The notes under the pieces are model-generated. The model saw only the letters and a list, made by a program, of their open reading frames with translations, had not been told where the DNA came from and did not search any database. From contig CANKYZ010000002.1 in NCBI GenBank assembly GCA_947488325.1, positions 62,001-126,000 on the forward strand: a DNA stretch of 64,000 bases, written 5' to 3'. This document shows positions 9,281-19,379 of this stretch, in pieces. A program made the position numbers and the translations under genes. Origin of the DNA: an uncultured Erythrobacter sp. Lineage in GTDB: Bacteria; Pseudomonadota; Alphaproteobacteria; Sphingomonadales; Sphingomonadaceae. Position 1 is the stretch's first letter; the number at the start of each line of letters is the position of its first letter.

Positions 9281-10500
9281 GAAGGAATGGGCTTTGTTTG
9301 GGCCAAATTCCATTTCAAAAGACCGATCCCCAGCAGCAAAATGACTGTCGCGAGCAAGTAAGCGGCACCCGGGAAATAGAGCCCGGTACCATCTGCAAAC
9401 CTGCCGAAAGTTTGTGACATCATCACCGGGCCAATAATGCTAGTAATGCTGATCATGCTTGCCACCGCGCCTTGCAATTCGCCTTGAGCGTCTTCGCCGA
9501 TCCGCTCGCTCATCATTTGTTGTATTGCGGGGAAAGAAATACCGGTCACGCAGCCAACCAATATCCCCAAGATCATAGCCCAACTGCCCGGAGCAAATGC
9601 AAACAGCAGATAGGCTGGGACGCCAAATAACAGACCTAAAAAACTGGTGCGATTGGGACCAATCCTCTCAATCACCTTACCGGTCAGACCGCCTTGCACC
9701 ACGGCAAGCAGCAATCCGAACAGAGCCACGCTGAGGCCAATTTCCATTTCGCTCCAACTAAAGACCAACCGGTTGTAATAGGCCCAGATCGTCAACTGTG
9801 ATTGGGCGGCAAGTTGTATCAGGAAAATAACGATCAAAAAGCCAAGAACCACCGGGGTTTTGGCCATTTGTAAGATCGAACCCAGCGGATTGGCGCGGCC
9901 TATTGAAAAGCTTCGCCGGCGTTGGGGAGGCAATGTCTCTTTCAACACGGAATAACCAATGACGGCCCCCACAACTGCAAGAACCGCTGCCACAATAAAA
10001 GGCAGGCGCACATCCACGGTGCCCAGCAGGCCACCAATAGCGGGACCGATCACAAACCCGCTCGCACCGGCACCGCCCAAAATTCCAAAGAACTTGCCGC
10101 GGTCTTTTGCAGTTGCGACATCGGCGACGCAGGAATTGGCAGCGGCCCAGCTGGCTCCCATTATCCCGGACAAAATCCGCCCGGCAAACAGCCAGACCAG
10201 AGTGGGTGCCCATGCCATGATCGCATAGTCGATCCCCAGCAGGAACAAGGTCACAAGCAATATCGGTCGTCTACCGAACCTATCCGACAATCCGCCTATG
10301 ATGGGTGCGAACAGGAACTGCATCACCGCATAAGCGAACATCAACCAGCCGCCAATTTCGGCGGTGCGGTCAGCGCTTTCGCCGGTGAGCTGTTCCAGCA
10401 ATTCAGGCATGACAGGGATGATCAATCCGATCCCCACCATATCGATAAAGACGATAAATCCGACGAAAAGCAGGATCGACATCGAACGGTCTTTGCTCAT
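9277..10500 (-). CDS. MFS efflux transporter, TetA-like
   Basis: A 407-residue membrane protein with about twelve hydrophobic segments. It has the MFS motif A pattern GGLSDRFGRRPILL after TM2 and the motif FFGILGGAGASGFVIGPAIG in TM5, typical of drug:H+ antiporters of the TetA(class A-C)/Bcr type. It probably exports a small molecule across the inner membrane; sequence alone does not show that it exports tetracycline. No divergent tetR-like regulator is adjacent, which argues against a dedicated resistance cassette. It is convergent with the second Coq4 gene (4-base overlap). Confidence 0.85.
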   Translation of the reverse strand: MSKDRSMSILLFVGFIVFIDMVGIGLIIPVMPELLEQLTGESADRTAEIGGWLMFAYAVMQFLFAPIIGGLSDRFGRRPILLVTLFLLGIDYAIMAWAPTLVWLFAGRILSGIMGASWAAANSCVADVATAKDRGKFFGILGGAGASGFVIGPAIGGLLGTVDVRLPFIVAAVLAVVGAVIGYSVLKETLPPQRRRSFSIGRANPLGSILQMAKTPVVLGFLIVIFLIQLAAQSQLTIWAYYNRLVFSWSEMEIGLSVALFGLLLAVVQGGLTGKVIERIGPNRTSFLGLLFGVPAYLLFAFAPGSWAMILGILVGCVTGISFPAIQQMMSERIGEDAQGELQGAVASMISITSIIGPVMMSQTFGRFADGTGLYFPGAAYLLATVILLLGIGLLKWNLAQTKPIPS

Positions 10501-10594
10501 CTATCTGCCCTTCGAATCACAAATTTGAGGCTGGACCAGGTTTTATCGACGGCGTATTTCTTCTCTAGTAGTGTCCGGATGGGCAATGGTCATT

Positions 10595-10924
10595 CTAAAA
10601 CCCGTGCATCGCGCAATCGCCGAAATCGACGGCCAAATGCCATAATGCGCCAAGGCCGATTGCACGAACCCACCAGCGCGGGATGAGCAGCAGTACTGTG
10701 AATGCGAGTGCGGCTTCCCAGCCGTGGAGCAGGTGAAAACCGACGCTGCACCGGTCTGGATCAAAGACTGGACTGGCCATCAAGTGATCGAGATCAATCG
10801 CATTGGTGGCCAACATGATCAGCGCTGCGGGGCCCCATTTCTCACCGCAAAACAGACGGGCCACCAGAAAGGGAGCGAGGAAATGCCCTCCATAATGGAG
10901 GATGAATTGAAGGGTTTCGCTCAC
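10595..10924 (-). CDS. small membrane protein, DUF6122-like
   Basis: About 109 residues from a GTG at 10924 (SETLQFILHYGGHFLAPF). It has three or four hydrophobic segments and conserved polar residues in NAIDLDHLMASPVFDPDRC and LWHLAVDFGDCAMH. The pattern of His and Asp in membrane context matches the DUF6122 family, thought to bind metal; function unknown. The gene starts 14 bases after the purL stop and is probably in the same transcript. A longer frame to 10990 would overlap purL. Confidence 0.7.
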   Translation of the reverse strand: MSETLQFILHYGGHFLAPFLVARLFCGEKWGPAALIMLATNAIDLDHLMASPVFDPDRCSVGFHLLHGWEAALAFTVLLLIPRWWVRAIGLGALWHLAVDFGDCAMHGF

Positions 10925-10937
10925 TCCTGACCTACCA

Positions 10938-13187
10938 TCACTGCATCCAATCACGGAAGAAGCTTTGGTGAGACTCGCGCATTTCCGCAATCGTCACGCC
11001 CAACAGACTGTCCCCGCCGACGGTGCCGATCCGGTGGAACCCGACCATTTCTGCCTCGGGCGTTTCGGGCCCTTCGGCGACCATGCGGTTAAAGGTCTCG
11101 GCATATTCAGGTGAGACGGTGAGCACATAGCGCGCCTGATCTTCGCCAAACCACCATTGCGCAGACGTGTAATCGTCATTGCGGAAGACTTCCGCGCCGA
11201 TCCCACCAGACAAAGCCATTTCCGCCAAGGCTACAGCCAATCCGCCATCGGAGAGATCGTGAACTGCGCTGAGGACTCCCGCCCCGATCAAACGGCGGAC
11301 AATGTCGCCAGCACCGCGTTCAGCTGAAAGGTCGACCGGCGGCGCGCGGCCTGCATCCAGACCCTTCACAATGCTCAGCCACAATGATTTGCCAAGATGT
11401 GATCGGGTCGGATCAGGCTTTGCCCAGAACTCGGGAGCAACCAGATAGATCGCATCGCCTTCGGATTTGAAGGCCGATGTGATCATCGTCGAAGCGTCAT
11501 CGATAATGCCAACCCCGCCAATCGCCGGGGTGGGTAAGATCGCAGAGCCACCGCCAGTTGCCTTGCTTTCATTATAGAGCGAGACGTTTCCGCTCACGAT
11601 CGGGAAATCGAGCACGCGGCAAGCCTCACCCATTCCTTCAAGAGCATGGACAAACTGCGCCATGATTTCGGGCCGCTGTGGGTTTGCGAAATTGAGGCAA
11701 TTGGTCACAGCCAAAGGCCGCGCTCCGACTGCGCATAGGTTGCGATATGCCTCCGCAATGGCCTGCTTGCCGCCCTCAAATGGATCGGCATGGACATAGC
11801 GCGGCGTGCAATCGGTGCTCATTGCCAACGCCTTTTGTGTCCCATGCACGCGCACCACCGAAGCATCGCCGCCGGTTTGCAGCGTGTCAGCCATCACCTG
11901 GCTGTCATATTGCTCTGCAATCCAACCGCGCGAGGCAAGGGCAGGGGAGGCAAGCATTGTCAGCAGGTCCGCACCCGGATTATCGCAGATCGGCGTGTGA
12001 TCCAGCGGAGTGATTTTAGCCCACGTCTTATACTCGTCCTTAGAAAGATAGGGCCGGTCATATTCAGGCGCGTCGGCTGCAAGCGGGCCGAGCGGGATGT
12101 CGCACACGATCTCTCCGTCAAATTCCAGGACCATATGCCGCGTGTCGGTCACTTCGCCGATGACTGCGAAGTCCAGTTCCCACTTCTCAAAGATCGCAGC
12201 GGCCATTGCTTCTTTGCCGGGTTTCAGCACCATGAGCATCCGCTCTTGGCTCTCACTCAGCATCATTTCATAAGGCGTCATGCCTTCTTCGCGGCATGGC
12301 ACCTTGTTCATGTCGAGCCGGATCCCGGCCTTTCCATTGGTCGCCATTTCGACGCTGGAAGATGTCAGACCCGCAGCGCCCATATCCTGAATTGCAACAA
12401 TCGCATCGGTCGCCATCAGTTCGAGGCAGGCTTCGATCAGCAGCTTCTCGGTGAAGGGGTCGCCGACCTGCACAGTGGGCCGTTTTGCTTCTGTATCTTC
12501 GCCGAAATCCGCGCTGGCCATGGTCGCGCCGTGAATGCCGTCGCGTCCGGTCTTTGACCCGACATAGACTATGGGATTGCCCACGCCTGTCGCAGCAGAA
12601 TAGAAAATATTATCCGCATCCGCGATACCGACTGTCATCGCATTGACGAGGATATTGCCGTCATAAGCAGGATCAAAATTGGTTTCCCCGCCAATTGTCG
12701 GCACGCCAACGCAATTGCCATACCCACCGATTCCCGCGACGACGCCTTGAACAAGGTGTTTCATCTTTGGGTGTTCGGGACGGCCAAAGCGCAGCGCGTT
12801 CATATTCGCCACAGGACGCGCGCCCATGGTGAAGACATCTCGCAAAATCCCGCCAACGCCTGTCGCTGCGCCTTGATAGGGTTCGATGTAGGAAGGGTGG
12901 TTGTGGCTCTCCATCTTAAAGATCGCAGCCTGACCATCGCCAATATCGATTACACCAGCATTCTCACCCGGCCCACAAATCACCCACGGTGCCTCAGTCG
13001 GCAGCTTCTTCAGATGAAGACGCGAACTTTTATAGCTGCAATGTTCGGACCACATGACTGAGAAGATGCCCAATTCAACCAGATTGGGTGTGCGTCCAAG
13101 GCCAGCGAGCACGCGCTCATATTCTTCAGGAGAGAGACCGTGCTGTTCGATGATTGCGTCTGTGATTTCGGGGGTAATTTCGTTCAT
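10938..13187 (-). CDS. purL: phosphoribosylformylglycinamidine synthase subunit PurL
   Basis: A 749-residue small-type PurL, the ATP-dependent synthetase of purine biosynthesis step 4, working with PurQ and PurS elsewhere. Motifs are [48 protein letters not shown] and [16 protein letters not shown]. The ATG at 13187 ([10 protein letters not shown]) is chosen over an open extension to 13310 that matches nothing. Downstream lies a small membrane-protein gene; upstream, 16 bases away, a membrane protein of unknown function. Confidence 0.96.
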   Translation of the reverse strand: MNEITPEITDAIIEQHGLSPEEYERVLAGLGRTPNLVELGIFSVMWSEHCSYKSSRLHLKKLPTEAPWVICGPGENAGVIDIGDGQAAIFKMESHNHPSYIEPYQGAATGVGGILRDVFTMGARPVANMNALRFGRPEHPKMKHLVQGVVAGIGGYGNCVGVPTIGGETNFDPAYDGNILVNAMTVGIADADNIFYSAATGVGNPIVYVGSKTGRDGIHGATMASADFGEDTEAKRPTVQVGDPFTEKLLIEACLELMATDAIVAIQDMGAAGLTSSSVEMATNGKAGIRLDMNKVPCREEGMTPYEMMLSESQERMLMVLKPGKEAMAAAIFEKWELDFAVIGEVTDTRHMVLEFDGEIVCDIPLGPLAADAPEYDRPYLSKDEYKTWAKITPLDHTPICDNPGADLLTMLASPALASRGWIAEQYDSQVMADTLQTGGDASVVRVHGTQKALAMSTDCTPRYVHADPFEGGKQAIAEAYRNLCAVGARPLAVTNCLNFANPQRPEIMAQFVHALEGMGEACRVLDFPIVSGNVSLYNESKATGGGSAILPTPAIGGVGIIDDASTMITSAFKSEGDAIYLVAPEFWAKPDPTRSHLGKSLWLSIVKGLDAGRAPPVDLSAERGAGDIVRRLIGAGVLSAVHDLSDGGLAVALAEMALSGGIGAEVFRNDDYTSAQWWFGEDQARYVLTVSPEYAETFNRMVAEGPETPEAEMVGFHRIGTVGGDSLLGVTIAEMRESHQSFFRDWMQ

Positions 13188-13203
13188 GCGAGCACCCCTT
13201 AAA

Positions 13204-13878
13204 TTACAGGCTCGCTGCCGCCAACCCGCCGCGTTGATGGAAATAGCGGTTCTCCCCGACCCACACAGCAAATCCGGTGACAATACCGAACGCGAGCAGA
13301 GATTGTGCATAGACCATCATATTCGCCTCAGTCGGGGGCGGAGCAAACCAATTTATAGCTTGAAAGACTAACAACACCCCGATCAGGATCATCGGTTGCA
13401 CAGCGGGCCCGCGTGATCGCTTTAAATAATAGAAGAACGCCAGCAGGGTGATCCCAATTTCCAAAGGCATTGCGATCTCTGGATGATTCCACAGACCCAA
13501 CCCGTATGTTTCTTCGCCGCCCGCAATTGTCAGATCGGGTTTGTGAGTTACCCAATCGAGCAGCCAGTGGGACGCGACAACCAGCGTCGTAAGCAGGCCA
13601 GCGACGCTGTCTTTATGCCAGATCGCAATGATAATTCCAAAGCCAACAGCCCACGCCGCAGTTCCTGCCAAACTGTGGGTGAAAGGCATATAATACAAAT
13701 CGAACGGCACCATCACAGTGGCATTCGGATCGATCCGCATTTTTTCAACTCCAAGCATCGCTAGCGCGAAAAACGCCCAATCGACCAGCTGCGCAGCCAC
13801 GAAATACGTGCCGAGCTTTGGTCCGCGTGAATAGGCCGCAGCCGCAATGAATGCGGGAGCAAAGTGACCAATGAACAT
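13204..13878 (-). CDS. multi-pass membrane protein (metal-dependent-hydrolase-like membrane family)
   Basis: A 224-residue protein starting [18 protein letters not shown] from ATG 13878. It has about six membrane segments, with polar clusters [13 protein letters not shown] and [16 protein letters not shown]. The arrangement resembles the family of membrane proteins annotated as metal-dependent hydrolases (DUF457/YdjM relatives), but the assignment is weak and no reaction can be named. It lies 16 bases before purL and 23 bases after the DUF2177 gene, all on the minus strand. Confidence 0.7.
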   Translation of the reverse strand: MFIGHFAPAFIAAAAYSRGPKLGTYFVAAQLVDWAFFALAMLGVEKMRIDPNATVMVPFDLYYMPFTHSLAGTAAWAVGFGIIIAIWHKDSVAGLLTTLVVASHWLLDWVTHKPDLTIAGGEETYGLGLWNHPEIAMPLEIGITLLAFFYYLKRSRGPAVQPMILIGVLLVFQAINWFAPPPTEANMMVYAQSLLAFGIVTGFAVWVGENRYFHQRGGLAAASL

Positions 13879-13901
13879 AAAGAGTGAGTCCCTGTTAGCT
13901 C

Positions 13902-14303
13902 TTAATCGGTAACGCGCAGAGTGATCCAAGTCACGATTGCGCTGGTTGTTCCTGTGGCAAACGCGCCCCAGACGATATCCAACACAGTGATTTTGGTCGC
14001 CCAAACCTTGAACACTGCTTGGCTGGTAAGATCGAAAGTCGCATAGCAGAGCGCTCCCAGCAACACGCCATTCAGTAGCGCGACGGATACTTTTCCACTG
14101 TTGAGACCAGGCCGAACAGCAAACCAGACAGTTCCGGCCAGATAGATGAGGTAAAATGCAGCCGCCGCGACGGGATTGAAATCATCGGCCATGATTTCGC
14201 CAATTTCGGGCCTGTAGAGATTCGGACCTGCCCAATGCAGCCAAACCGCGTCCAGCATGCCAAATATGACAGCCGCCGATATTGTGGCGATAATCCATTT
14301 CAT
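13902..14303 (-). CDS. DUF2177 family membrane protein
   Basis: A 133-residue protein from ATG 14303 (MKWIIATISAAVIF) with four predicted membrane helices. It has the DUF2177 features MLDAVWLHWAGPNLYRPEIG near the start, AAFYLIYLAGTVWFAVRPGL, GALCYATFDLTSQAV and a closing DIVWGAFATGTTSAI. Function is unknown. It is the first of a run of small membrane genes leading to purL and is divergent from xseB across about 83 bases that should hold both promoters. Confidence 0.8.
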   Translation of the reverse strand: MKWIIATISAAVIFGMLDAVWLHWAGPNLYRPEIGEIMADDFNPVAAAAFYLIYLAGTVWFAVRPGLNSGKVSVALLNGVLLGALCYATFDLTSQAVFKVWATKITVLDIVWGAFATGTTSAIVTWITLRVTD

Positions 14304-14386
14304 GCGTTTGCGTTTCCCTGTGCGCTCGTCCTCTTCTCGGGACGATCCGTTTGGGACAACCTTGACCGGGCAGCCCCGCAGCGTCA

Positions 14387-14668
14387 ATGCTCCAACCTAT
14401 GGAAGAGCCAAACAACGCCGCTAACCAAGCGGAAGACATTGCGGAAATGACCTTTGAGCAGGCGCTCTTGGCGCTTGAGGAAATCGTACAGCAATTGGAG
14501 CGCGGCGATGTGCCGCTGGATCAGTCGATATCGCTTTATGAGCGTGGCGAAAAATTGCGCGCCGCGTGTCAGGATCGGCTTGATACGGCGCAGGCGCGGA
14601 TAGAAAAAATTGTGGCAGGTGCCGATGGTCGCCCGACCGGCACAAAACCGCTCGACGGAGGCAGTTGA
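14387..14668 (+). CDS. xseB: exodeoxyribonuclease VII small subunit
   Basis: Up to 93 residues, with the XseB signature FEQALLALEEIVQQLERGDVPLDQSISLYERG and the following LRAACQDRLDTAQARIEKI. The small subunit coats XseA in the single-strand-specific exonuclease VII. Two starts are possible: ATG 14387 and ATG 14399 (MEEPNNAANQ); neither has a clear Shine-Dalgarno. xseB directly before an ispA gene is a widespread arrangement in proteobacteria, and the large subunit is not in the window. Confidence 0.93.
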   Translation: MLQPMEEPNNAANQAEDIAEMTFEQALLALEEIVQQLERGDVPLDQSISLYERGEKLRAACQDRLDTAQARIEKIVAGADGRPTGTKPLDGGS

Positions 14669-14669
14669 C

Positions 14670-15584
14670 GTGAGTGTTGTTGGGATCGACGTCGATCTTG
14701 TTGGTCGCGGATTGAACCGCGTTCAACGGGAGATTGATTCGATCTTTGACGCTTTTCTAGGAGTTCCTTCCGATACGCGTTCCCGATTGGTCGAAGCAAT
14801 GCGCTATGCCGCCATCGGCGGCGGCAAACGCGTGCGCCCGCTATTGGTGGTAAGCACGGCAGAATTGTTCGGCGTTGACCGGACCGCTGCCTTGCGCGCG
14901 GGGGCCGCAGTGGAAGCCATTCATGTCTATTCACTGATCCACGACGATTTACCCTGCATGGACGATGATGATTTACGCCATGGTAAGCCGACATTGCACA
15001 AAGCTTTCGATGAGGCGACTGCGGTTCTGGCGGGCGATGCTTTGCACGCGCTGGCTTTTGAGATTTTGTCTGATCAAGAGATCAGCGCCGATCCCTTCAT
15101 CCGTAGTGAGCTGATTGCGACCCTAGGCAAAGCCAGCGGGATGCATGGCATGGCGGGCGGGCAGATTATGGACATGATCGCCGATGAAGAGGGTGTTGAT
15201 TATGACCTCCACACGATTACCCGACTTCAGCAACTAAAGACCGGCGCGTTATTGGCTGCCAGTGTTGAGATGGGTGCAATCCTAGGCAAGATTGCACCAG
15301 AAGCGCGGGTACATTTACGCGCCTATTCGCGCGATATTGGTCTTGCTTTCCAAATCACCGACGATCTGCTCGATGTTGAAGGTGATCCTGAACTTGCAGG
15401 CAAAACGCTGCGCAAAGATAGTAAGCAGGGCAAGCAAACTTTTGTCACACTGATGGGTGTGGACAAGGCCCGCGAACAGGCACGCGCATTGGTCGATCAA
15501 GCCATCGCTCATTTGGTCTCCCACGGCGCAGAGGCAGATATGCTGCGCGCGCTGGCGCGCTTTATTGTTGAGCGTGATCGGTGA
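14670..15584 (+). CDS. ispA: polyprenyl (farnesyl) diphosphate synthase
   Basis: A 304-residue trans-isoprenyl synthase with the first Asp-rich motif in HDDLPCMDDDDLRHG, GKRVRPLLV upstream of it and the second motif in AFQITDDLLDVEGDP. It condenses isopentenyl diphosphate to farnesyl or geranylgeranyl diphosphate, feeding ubiquinone, carotenoid and undecaprenol synthesis. GTG 14670 is chosen because GGAGG lies 8 bases before it and it begins just after xseB; the longer frame overlaps xseB. The stop overlaps the next gene's GTG. Confidence 0.93.
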   Translation: MSVVGIDVDLVGRGLNRVQREIDSIFDAFLGVPSDTRSRLVEAMRYAAIGGGKRVRPLLVVSTAELFGVDRTAALRAGAAVEAIHVYSLIHDDLPCMDDDDLRHGKPTLHKAFDEATAVLAGDALHALAFEILSDQEISADPFIRSELIATLGKASGMHGMAGGQIMDMIADEEGVDYDLHTITRLQQLKTGALLAASVEMGAILGKIAPEARVHLRAYSRDIGLAFQITDDLLDVEGDPELAGKTLRKDSKQGKQTFVTLMGVDKAREQARALVDQAIAHLVSHGAEADMLRALARFIVERDR

Positions 15585-15946
15585 TCATTCGAGTAGCATC
15601 CATCTTCGCCTTGACCGGGGCGCTAGCATCTTGTGCTGACGATCCGGGCAAACTCTATGTCGATCAGCTTATCGACAGGTTCGATGTGCCCGAATGCGGC
15701 GGCGCGACCATGGTTAGAGCTGGTCGAAACCCTGATGAGACGAAGCCAGGCTCCAACAATGTCTACGCGGTAAATGATCATTGCATCGCAGATATGAAAC
15801 ATGCCTTCGATGTTATTGGCTTCGAACAGATCGGGACCGACAGATATCGATACATCAGCGATCAAGGCTGGCTCGAACTTGTGCAACTGTCACACGCCAA
15901 TGACCAGCAAAAGGCCGGCATCATATGGGAGACAATCGAGCCATGA
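15581..15946 (+). CDS. small putative lipoprotein
   Basis: A 121-residue protein starting at a GTG that overlaps the ispA stop (GTGA). The first 18 residues form a hydrophobic signal ending LASC, a lipobox with Cys about residue 18, so it is probably an anchored lipoprotein. The mature part has two further cysteines (PECGGA and DHCIAD) that could form a disulphide. I do not recognise the family. Its stop overlaps the coaD start (ATGA), so it is translated in a tight ispA-lipoprotein-coaD series. Confidence 0.7.
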   Translation: MIIRVASIFALTGALASCADDPGKLYVDQLIDRFDVPECGGATMVRAGRNPDETKPGSNNVYAVNDHCIADMKHAFDVIGFEQIGTDRYRYISDQGWLELVQLSHANDQQKAGIIWETIEP

Positions 15947-16455
15947 CACGTCGCATTGGGATTTATCCCGGAACCTTTGACCCTGTCACTCTGGGCCATG
16001 CCGATATCATTCGGCGTGGTTCAAAGCTGGTGGACACGTTGATTATCGGCGTCACCACAAACCCATCTAAGAACCCGATGTTCACCACTGAAGAACGCTT
16101 TGTCATGGTTGAGCGTGAGGTTGCCCAACTTGGCCTTGGCAATGTTAAAGTGGTCGGCTTCAATGCCCTGCTTGTAAAGTTCGCTCAGAAACAAGGCGCC
16201 AGCGTCATCATTCGCGGGCTACGAGCCGTCGCGGATTTTGAATATGAGTATCAAATGGCGGGCATGAACCAGCAGCTTGATGATGATATTGAAACGGTAT
16301 TCCTTATGGCCGATGTGTCTTTGCAGCCGATTGCATCAAAACTGGTGAAGGAGATCGCGCTCTATGGCGGCGATATAACACCCTTCGTCAGCACCCCAGT
16401 TCACGATGAGGTGAACGCCCGGGTCGAAGAAATTGGACGCAAGGGCGATTATTGA
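15943..16455 (+). CDS. coaD: phosphopantetheine adenylyltransferase
   Basis: A 170-residue nucleotidyltransferase starting MTRRIGIYPGTFDPVTLGHADII, with the T/HxGH motif TLGH and the later RGLRAVADFEYEYQMAGMN typical of CoaD. It adds AMP to 4'-phosphopantetheine, the penultimate step to coenzyme A. The ATG at 15943 overlaps the upstream stop by 4 bases; an earlier in-frame codon at 15925 is unlikely. Full length for the family. Confidence 0.96.
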   Translation: MTRRIGIYPGTFDPVTLGHADIIRRGSKLVDTLIIGVTTNPSKNPMFTTEERFVMVEREVAQLGLGNVKVVGFNALLVKFAQKQGASVIIRGLRAVADFEYEYQMAGMNQQLDDDIETVFLMADVSLQPIASKLVKEIALYGGDITPFVSTPVHDEVNARVEEIGRKGDY

Positions 16456-16547
16456 AAGCTGCAACGCGTCTGTCGACTGACACAAGATCGTTCATTGAAG
16501 TGTCAGGCTCATCTCGTTAGACGCGAATACCTGACTTGAACTTATTC

Positions 16548-17270
16548 ATGAAGAGTATGATGCTCAAAACATATTTCGGCACTTTTGCCGCACTTGCGAT
16601 GCTCGCAGCTCCATCCACCGTCTTCGCGCAAAGTGATGAGGGCGATGTTGATTTAGAGGCCGATGCGGAAGCAGTGGCTGAACCAGTTGATCAGCGCACT
16701 TATCCGCCGATCAGCTTTGACCAGTCTGAAAAGCCTGAAAATATCTGGGTGCTCGACTTGTCGAATGGCGAGCGTGTGAAGATCCGATTAATGGAAGAAT
16801 GGGCACCTGCTCATGTTGATCGGATCAAGACACTGACCGCCGAGGGCTTTTATGACGGGGTTATTTTTCACCGCGTGATTGACGGATTCATGGCACAAGG
16901 CGGTGATCCGACGGGAACAGGGCAGGGCGGTTCTGAATTGCCTGACCTCGAAGAAGAATTTAACCCAATGCCGCATGTTCGCGGATCATTGGCGATGGCG
17001 CGTGCGACTGAAGAGAACAGCGCCAACAGCCAATTCTTTATCGTCTTCTACCCACGTTTTAGTTTGGATAAGCGCTACACGAATTTGGGTCGGGTGATCG
17101 ACAATATGACGGCGGTCGATGCAATCAATCGCGGTGAACCCCCGCAGAATCCAACCCGGATATTGCAGGCTTCTTTCGCCAGTGACGATCGCCCGAAACC
17201 TACCGCCGCTGCAGTGCCAGCTCCACAACAGGACATCACGGCAGACCTGCTCAACGCTCCGCTGCAATAA
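16548..17270 (+). CDS. exported cyclophilin-type peptidyl-prolyl isomerase
   Basis: About 240 residues. An N-terminal signal peptide ends near APSTVFAQ, followed by an acidic linker. The cyclophilin domain then shows HVDRIKTLTAEGFYDGVIFH, VIDGFMAQGGDPTGTGQGGS and ENSANSQFFI, which carry the Arg, Phe and Gln residues of the active site. It should catalyse prolyl isomerisation in the periplasm. The tail after about residue 215 is Pro/Ala rich. The start among ATG 16548, 16557 and 16560 is uncertain, and a TTG at 16536 is open. Confidence 0.9.
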   Translation: MKSMMLKTYFGTFAALAMLAAPSTVFAQSDEGDVDLEADAEAVAEPVDQRTYPPISFDQSEKPENIWVLDLSNGERVKIRLMEEWAPAHVDRIKTLTAEGFYDGVIFHRVIDGFMAQGGDPTGTGQGGSELPDLEEEFNPMPHVRGSLAMARATEENSANSQFFIVFYPRFSLDKRYTNLGRVIDNMTAVDAINRGEPPQNPTRILQASFASDDRPKPTAAAVPAPQQDITADLLNAPLQ

Positions 17271-17314
17271 TATCTCCTTTTCTGTATGAGGCGTAGGCGT
17301 TAGGCGCGCGTTCT

Positions 17315-18352
17315 ATGCGTGTAGATCTATTCGATTTTGAGCTTCCACAAGACCGGATCGCTTTGCGTCCTGTACGGCCGCGTGACGCGGCGCGGATGCT
17401 GGTGGTGCGCAGAACCGATGCACGACTCGAAGATCACGGGGTACTTGATCTTCCGGATTTGCTCGAACCCGGCGATGTCCTCGTTTTCAACGACACACGC
17501 GTCATTCCCGCGCAGCTCGAAGGTCGCCGCGCCGGTGGAGAAGCAAAGATCGGTGCGACCTTGCACAAACGGATCGATTTGCGGCGCTGGCAGGCCTTTA
17601 TTCGCAATGCAAAGCGAGTGAAGGAGGGTGATCAGCTTGTCTTTGGCGGTAGTGTCACCGTGATTGCAGAGGCGCGTCATGCAGACGGTTCAATGACACT
17701 GATGTTTGAAGGTGATGAGGCAGTCGAAGTGCTGCTTGAGCGCGCCGGAAAGATGCCTCTACCGCCGTACATCGCAGGTAAACGCGGAGTCGATGATCAA
17801 GATTTGAAAGACTATCAGACGATGTTCGCTGCCGAAGATGGCGCAGTAGCGGCTCCCACGGCGTCGCTCCATTTCACAGACAGATTAGTCGCGGCGCTTG
17901 ATGCGCGCGGTGTGAAGCGGGAGACGCTGACGCTGCATGTCGGTGCAGGGACGTTCCTACCGGTGAAAGCAGACGACACAGACGACCATGCAATGCATTC
18001 AGAGTTTGGCCGGATTGGCGCGGATACCGCCGCGCGGCTCAACGCGGCCCGGGAAGCCGGTGGGCGCATCATCGCAGTGGGCACAACATCGTTACGCCTG
18101 CTTGAAAGCGCGGCGAGCGAAGATGGTAGTATCCACGAATTTACGGGCGACACGGCCATCTTCATCACGCCGGGATACACATTCCGCGCTGTGGGCGGGT
18201 TGATGACCAATTTTCACCTGCCAAAATCGACATTGATGATGCTGGTCAGCGCTCTGATGGGGCGTGACCGGATGATGTCAGCGTATAACCACGCCATCAC
18301 CAATGATTACCGTTTTTACTCCTATGGGGATTCCTCCCTGTTGCTCCTCTAA
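17315..18352 (+). CDS. queA: S-adenosylmethionine:tRNA ribosyltransferase-isomerase
   Basis: A 345-residue QueA starting [19 protein letters not shown], with [29 protein letters not shown] and the C-terminal [20 protein letters not shown]. It transfers ribose from S-adenosylmethionine to preQ1 in tRNA to make epoxyqueuosine. The tgt gene, acting one step earlier on the same tRNAs, lies 1.8 kb downstream with a two-gene ABC exporter between. Confidence 0.96.
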   Translation: MRVDLFDFELPQDRIALRPVRPRDAARMLVVRRTDARLEDHGVLDLPDLLEPGDVLVFNDTRVIPAQLEGRRAGGEAKIGATLHKRIDLRRWQAFIRNAKRVKEGDQLVFGGSVTVIAEARHADGSMTLMFEGDEAVEVLLERAGKMPLPPYIAGKRGVDDQDLKDYQTMFAAEDGAVAAPTASLHFTDRLVAALDARGVKRETLTLHVGAGTFLPVKADDTDDHAMHSEFGRIGADTAARLNAAREAGGRIIAVGTTSLRLLESAASEDGSIHEFTGDTAIFITPGYTFRAVGGLMTNFHLPKSTLMMLVSALMGRDRMMSAYNHAITNDYRFYSYGDSSLLLL

Positions 18353-18416
18353 TTTGCGCGCCGAATTCAGGCTCTGAACTGGGAGATGCGCTTGCAATCG
18401 CGCGGCGCTGTGCCAA

Positions 18417-19379
18417 ATGGCGGAGGTGAGCGAAATAATCCTGAAAATCGAAGGCCTGAATAAGGTCTATTCTGCAGCGAAAGGCCCTGGCGTTAAGGCG
18501 TTGGACGGTGTCGATTTGGATATCCGCAAGGGTGAGATTTTCGCATTGCTCGGGCCCAACGGGGCGGGCAAGACTACATTGATTGGAGCGGTGTGCGGAT
18601 TGGTTCGTCCAACAGACGGCACCATCACCGCGTTTGGGCATGACCTTGCGCGCAGTTGGCGCAGTGCGCGGGCGCGTATTGGACTTGTCCCTCAAGAACT
18701 TAGCACGGATATGTTTGAAACGGTTGAACGGGCGGTTTCCTATTCACGCGGGTTATTTGGCCACCCGCCTGACAAGGCACGGATCGGAGAAATCCTCAAA
18801 AGCCTCTCGCTCTATGAAAAGCGCAGCAGTCAGATCCGCGAGCTTTCAGGCGGCATGAAGCGCCGCGTGCTGATTGCAAAGGCGCTCGCACATGAACCTG
18901 AATTGCTGTTCCTTGATGAGCCCACCGCAGGCGTCGATGTGGAATTGCGTAAGGAGATGTGGGAACAGATCGGTGCATTGCGCGACCGCGGCACCACGAT
19001 CATCCTGACCACGCATTATATCGAGGAGGCCGAACTGATGGCTGACCGTGTCGGGATCATCCGGGGCGGGCGCATCCTGATGGTGGACGACAAAGAAGCC
19101 ATCATGCAGCGGTTGGGCACGACAGAAGCGGTCATTCAGCTCACTAGTCCGTTAAAGGCTCTACCGGAAACCATTGCAGCGTTCCCTGTTGCCTTGAGCG
19201 AAGATGGTATGGAATTGTGCTATCGCGGCGGAGACGGATCGGGCAGTGGCAGTGAAGAAGTGGCGGCACTCACCAAAGCTCTGATCGCATTTGGCATCGA
19301 TTATCGCGGCATCGATGTGCACGATTCCTCGCTTGAGGATATATTTGTCGACCTCGTCAATGAAGAGGAGGCCGCGTGA
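18417..19379 (+). CDS. ABC-2 type exporter, ATP-binding protein
   Basis: A 320-residue ATPase with Walker A GPNGAGKT, the Q-loop in IGLVPQELSTDMFE, signature LSGGMKRR and Walker B LLFLDEPTAGVD followed by an H-loop in TTHYIEEAELMADR. It pairs with the next gene, which it overlaps, to form an ABC-2 exporter similar to those annotated as multidrug or NodIJ-like. Substrate unknown. The start at 18417 (MAEVSEIILKIEG) is used; an alternative begins at the conserved IILKIEGL segment. It lies 64 bases after queA. Confidence 0.92.
   Translation: MAEVSEIILKIEGLNKVYSAAKGPGVKALDGVDLDIRKGEIFALLGPNGAGKTTLIGAVCGLVRPTDGTITAFGHDLARSWRSARARIGLVPQELSTDMFETVERAVSYSRGLFGHPPDKARIGEILKSLSLYEKRSSQIRELSGGMKRRVLIAKALAHEPELLFLDEPTAGVDVELRKEMWEQIGALRDRGTTIILTTHYIEEAELMADRVGIIRGGRILMVDDKEAIMQRLGTTEAVIQLTSPLKALPETIAAFPVALSEDGMELCYRGGDGSGSGSEEVAALTKALIAFGIDYRGIDVHDSSLEDIFVDLVNEEEAA

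Noticed and set aside
11790..12557. 255-codon plus-strand frame inside purL
   Set aside because: Shadow of the strongly conserved purL on the other strand.
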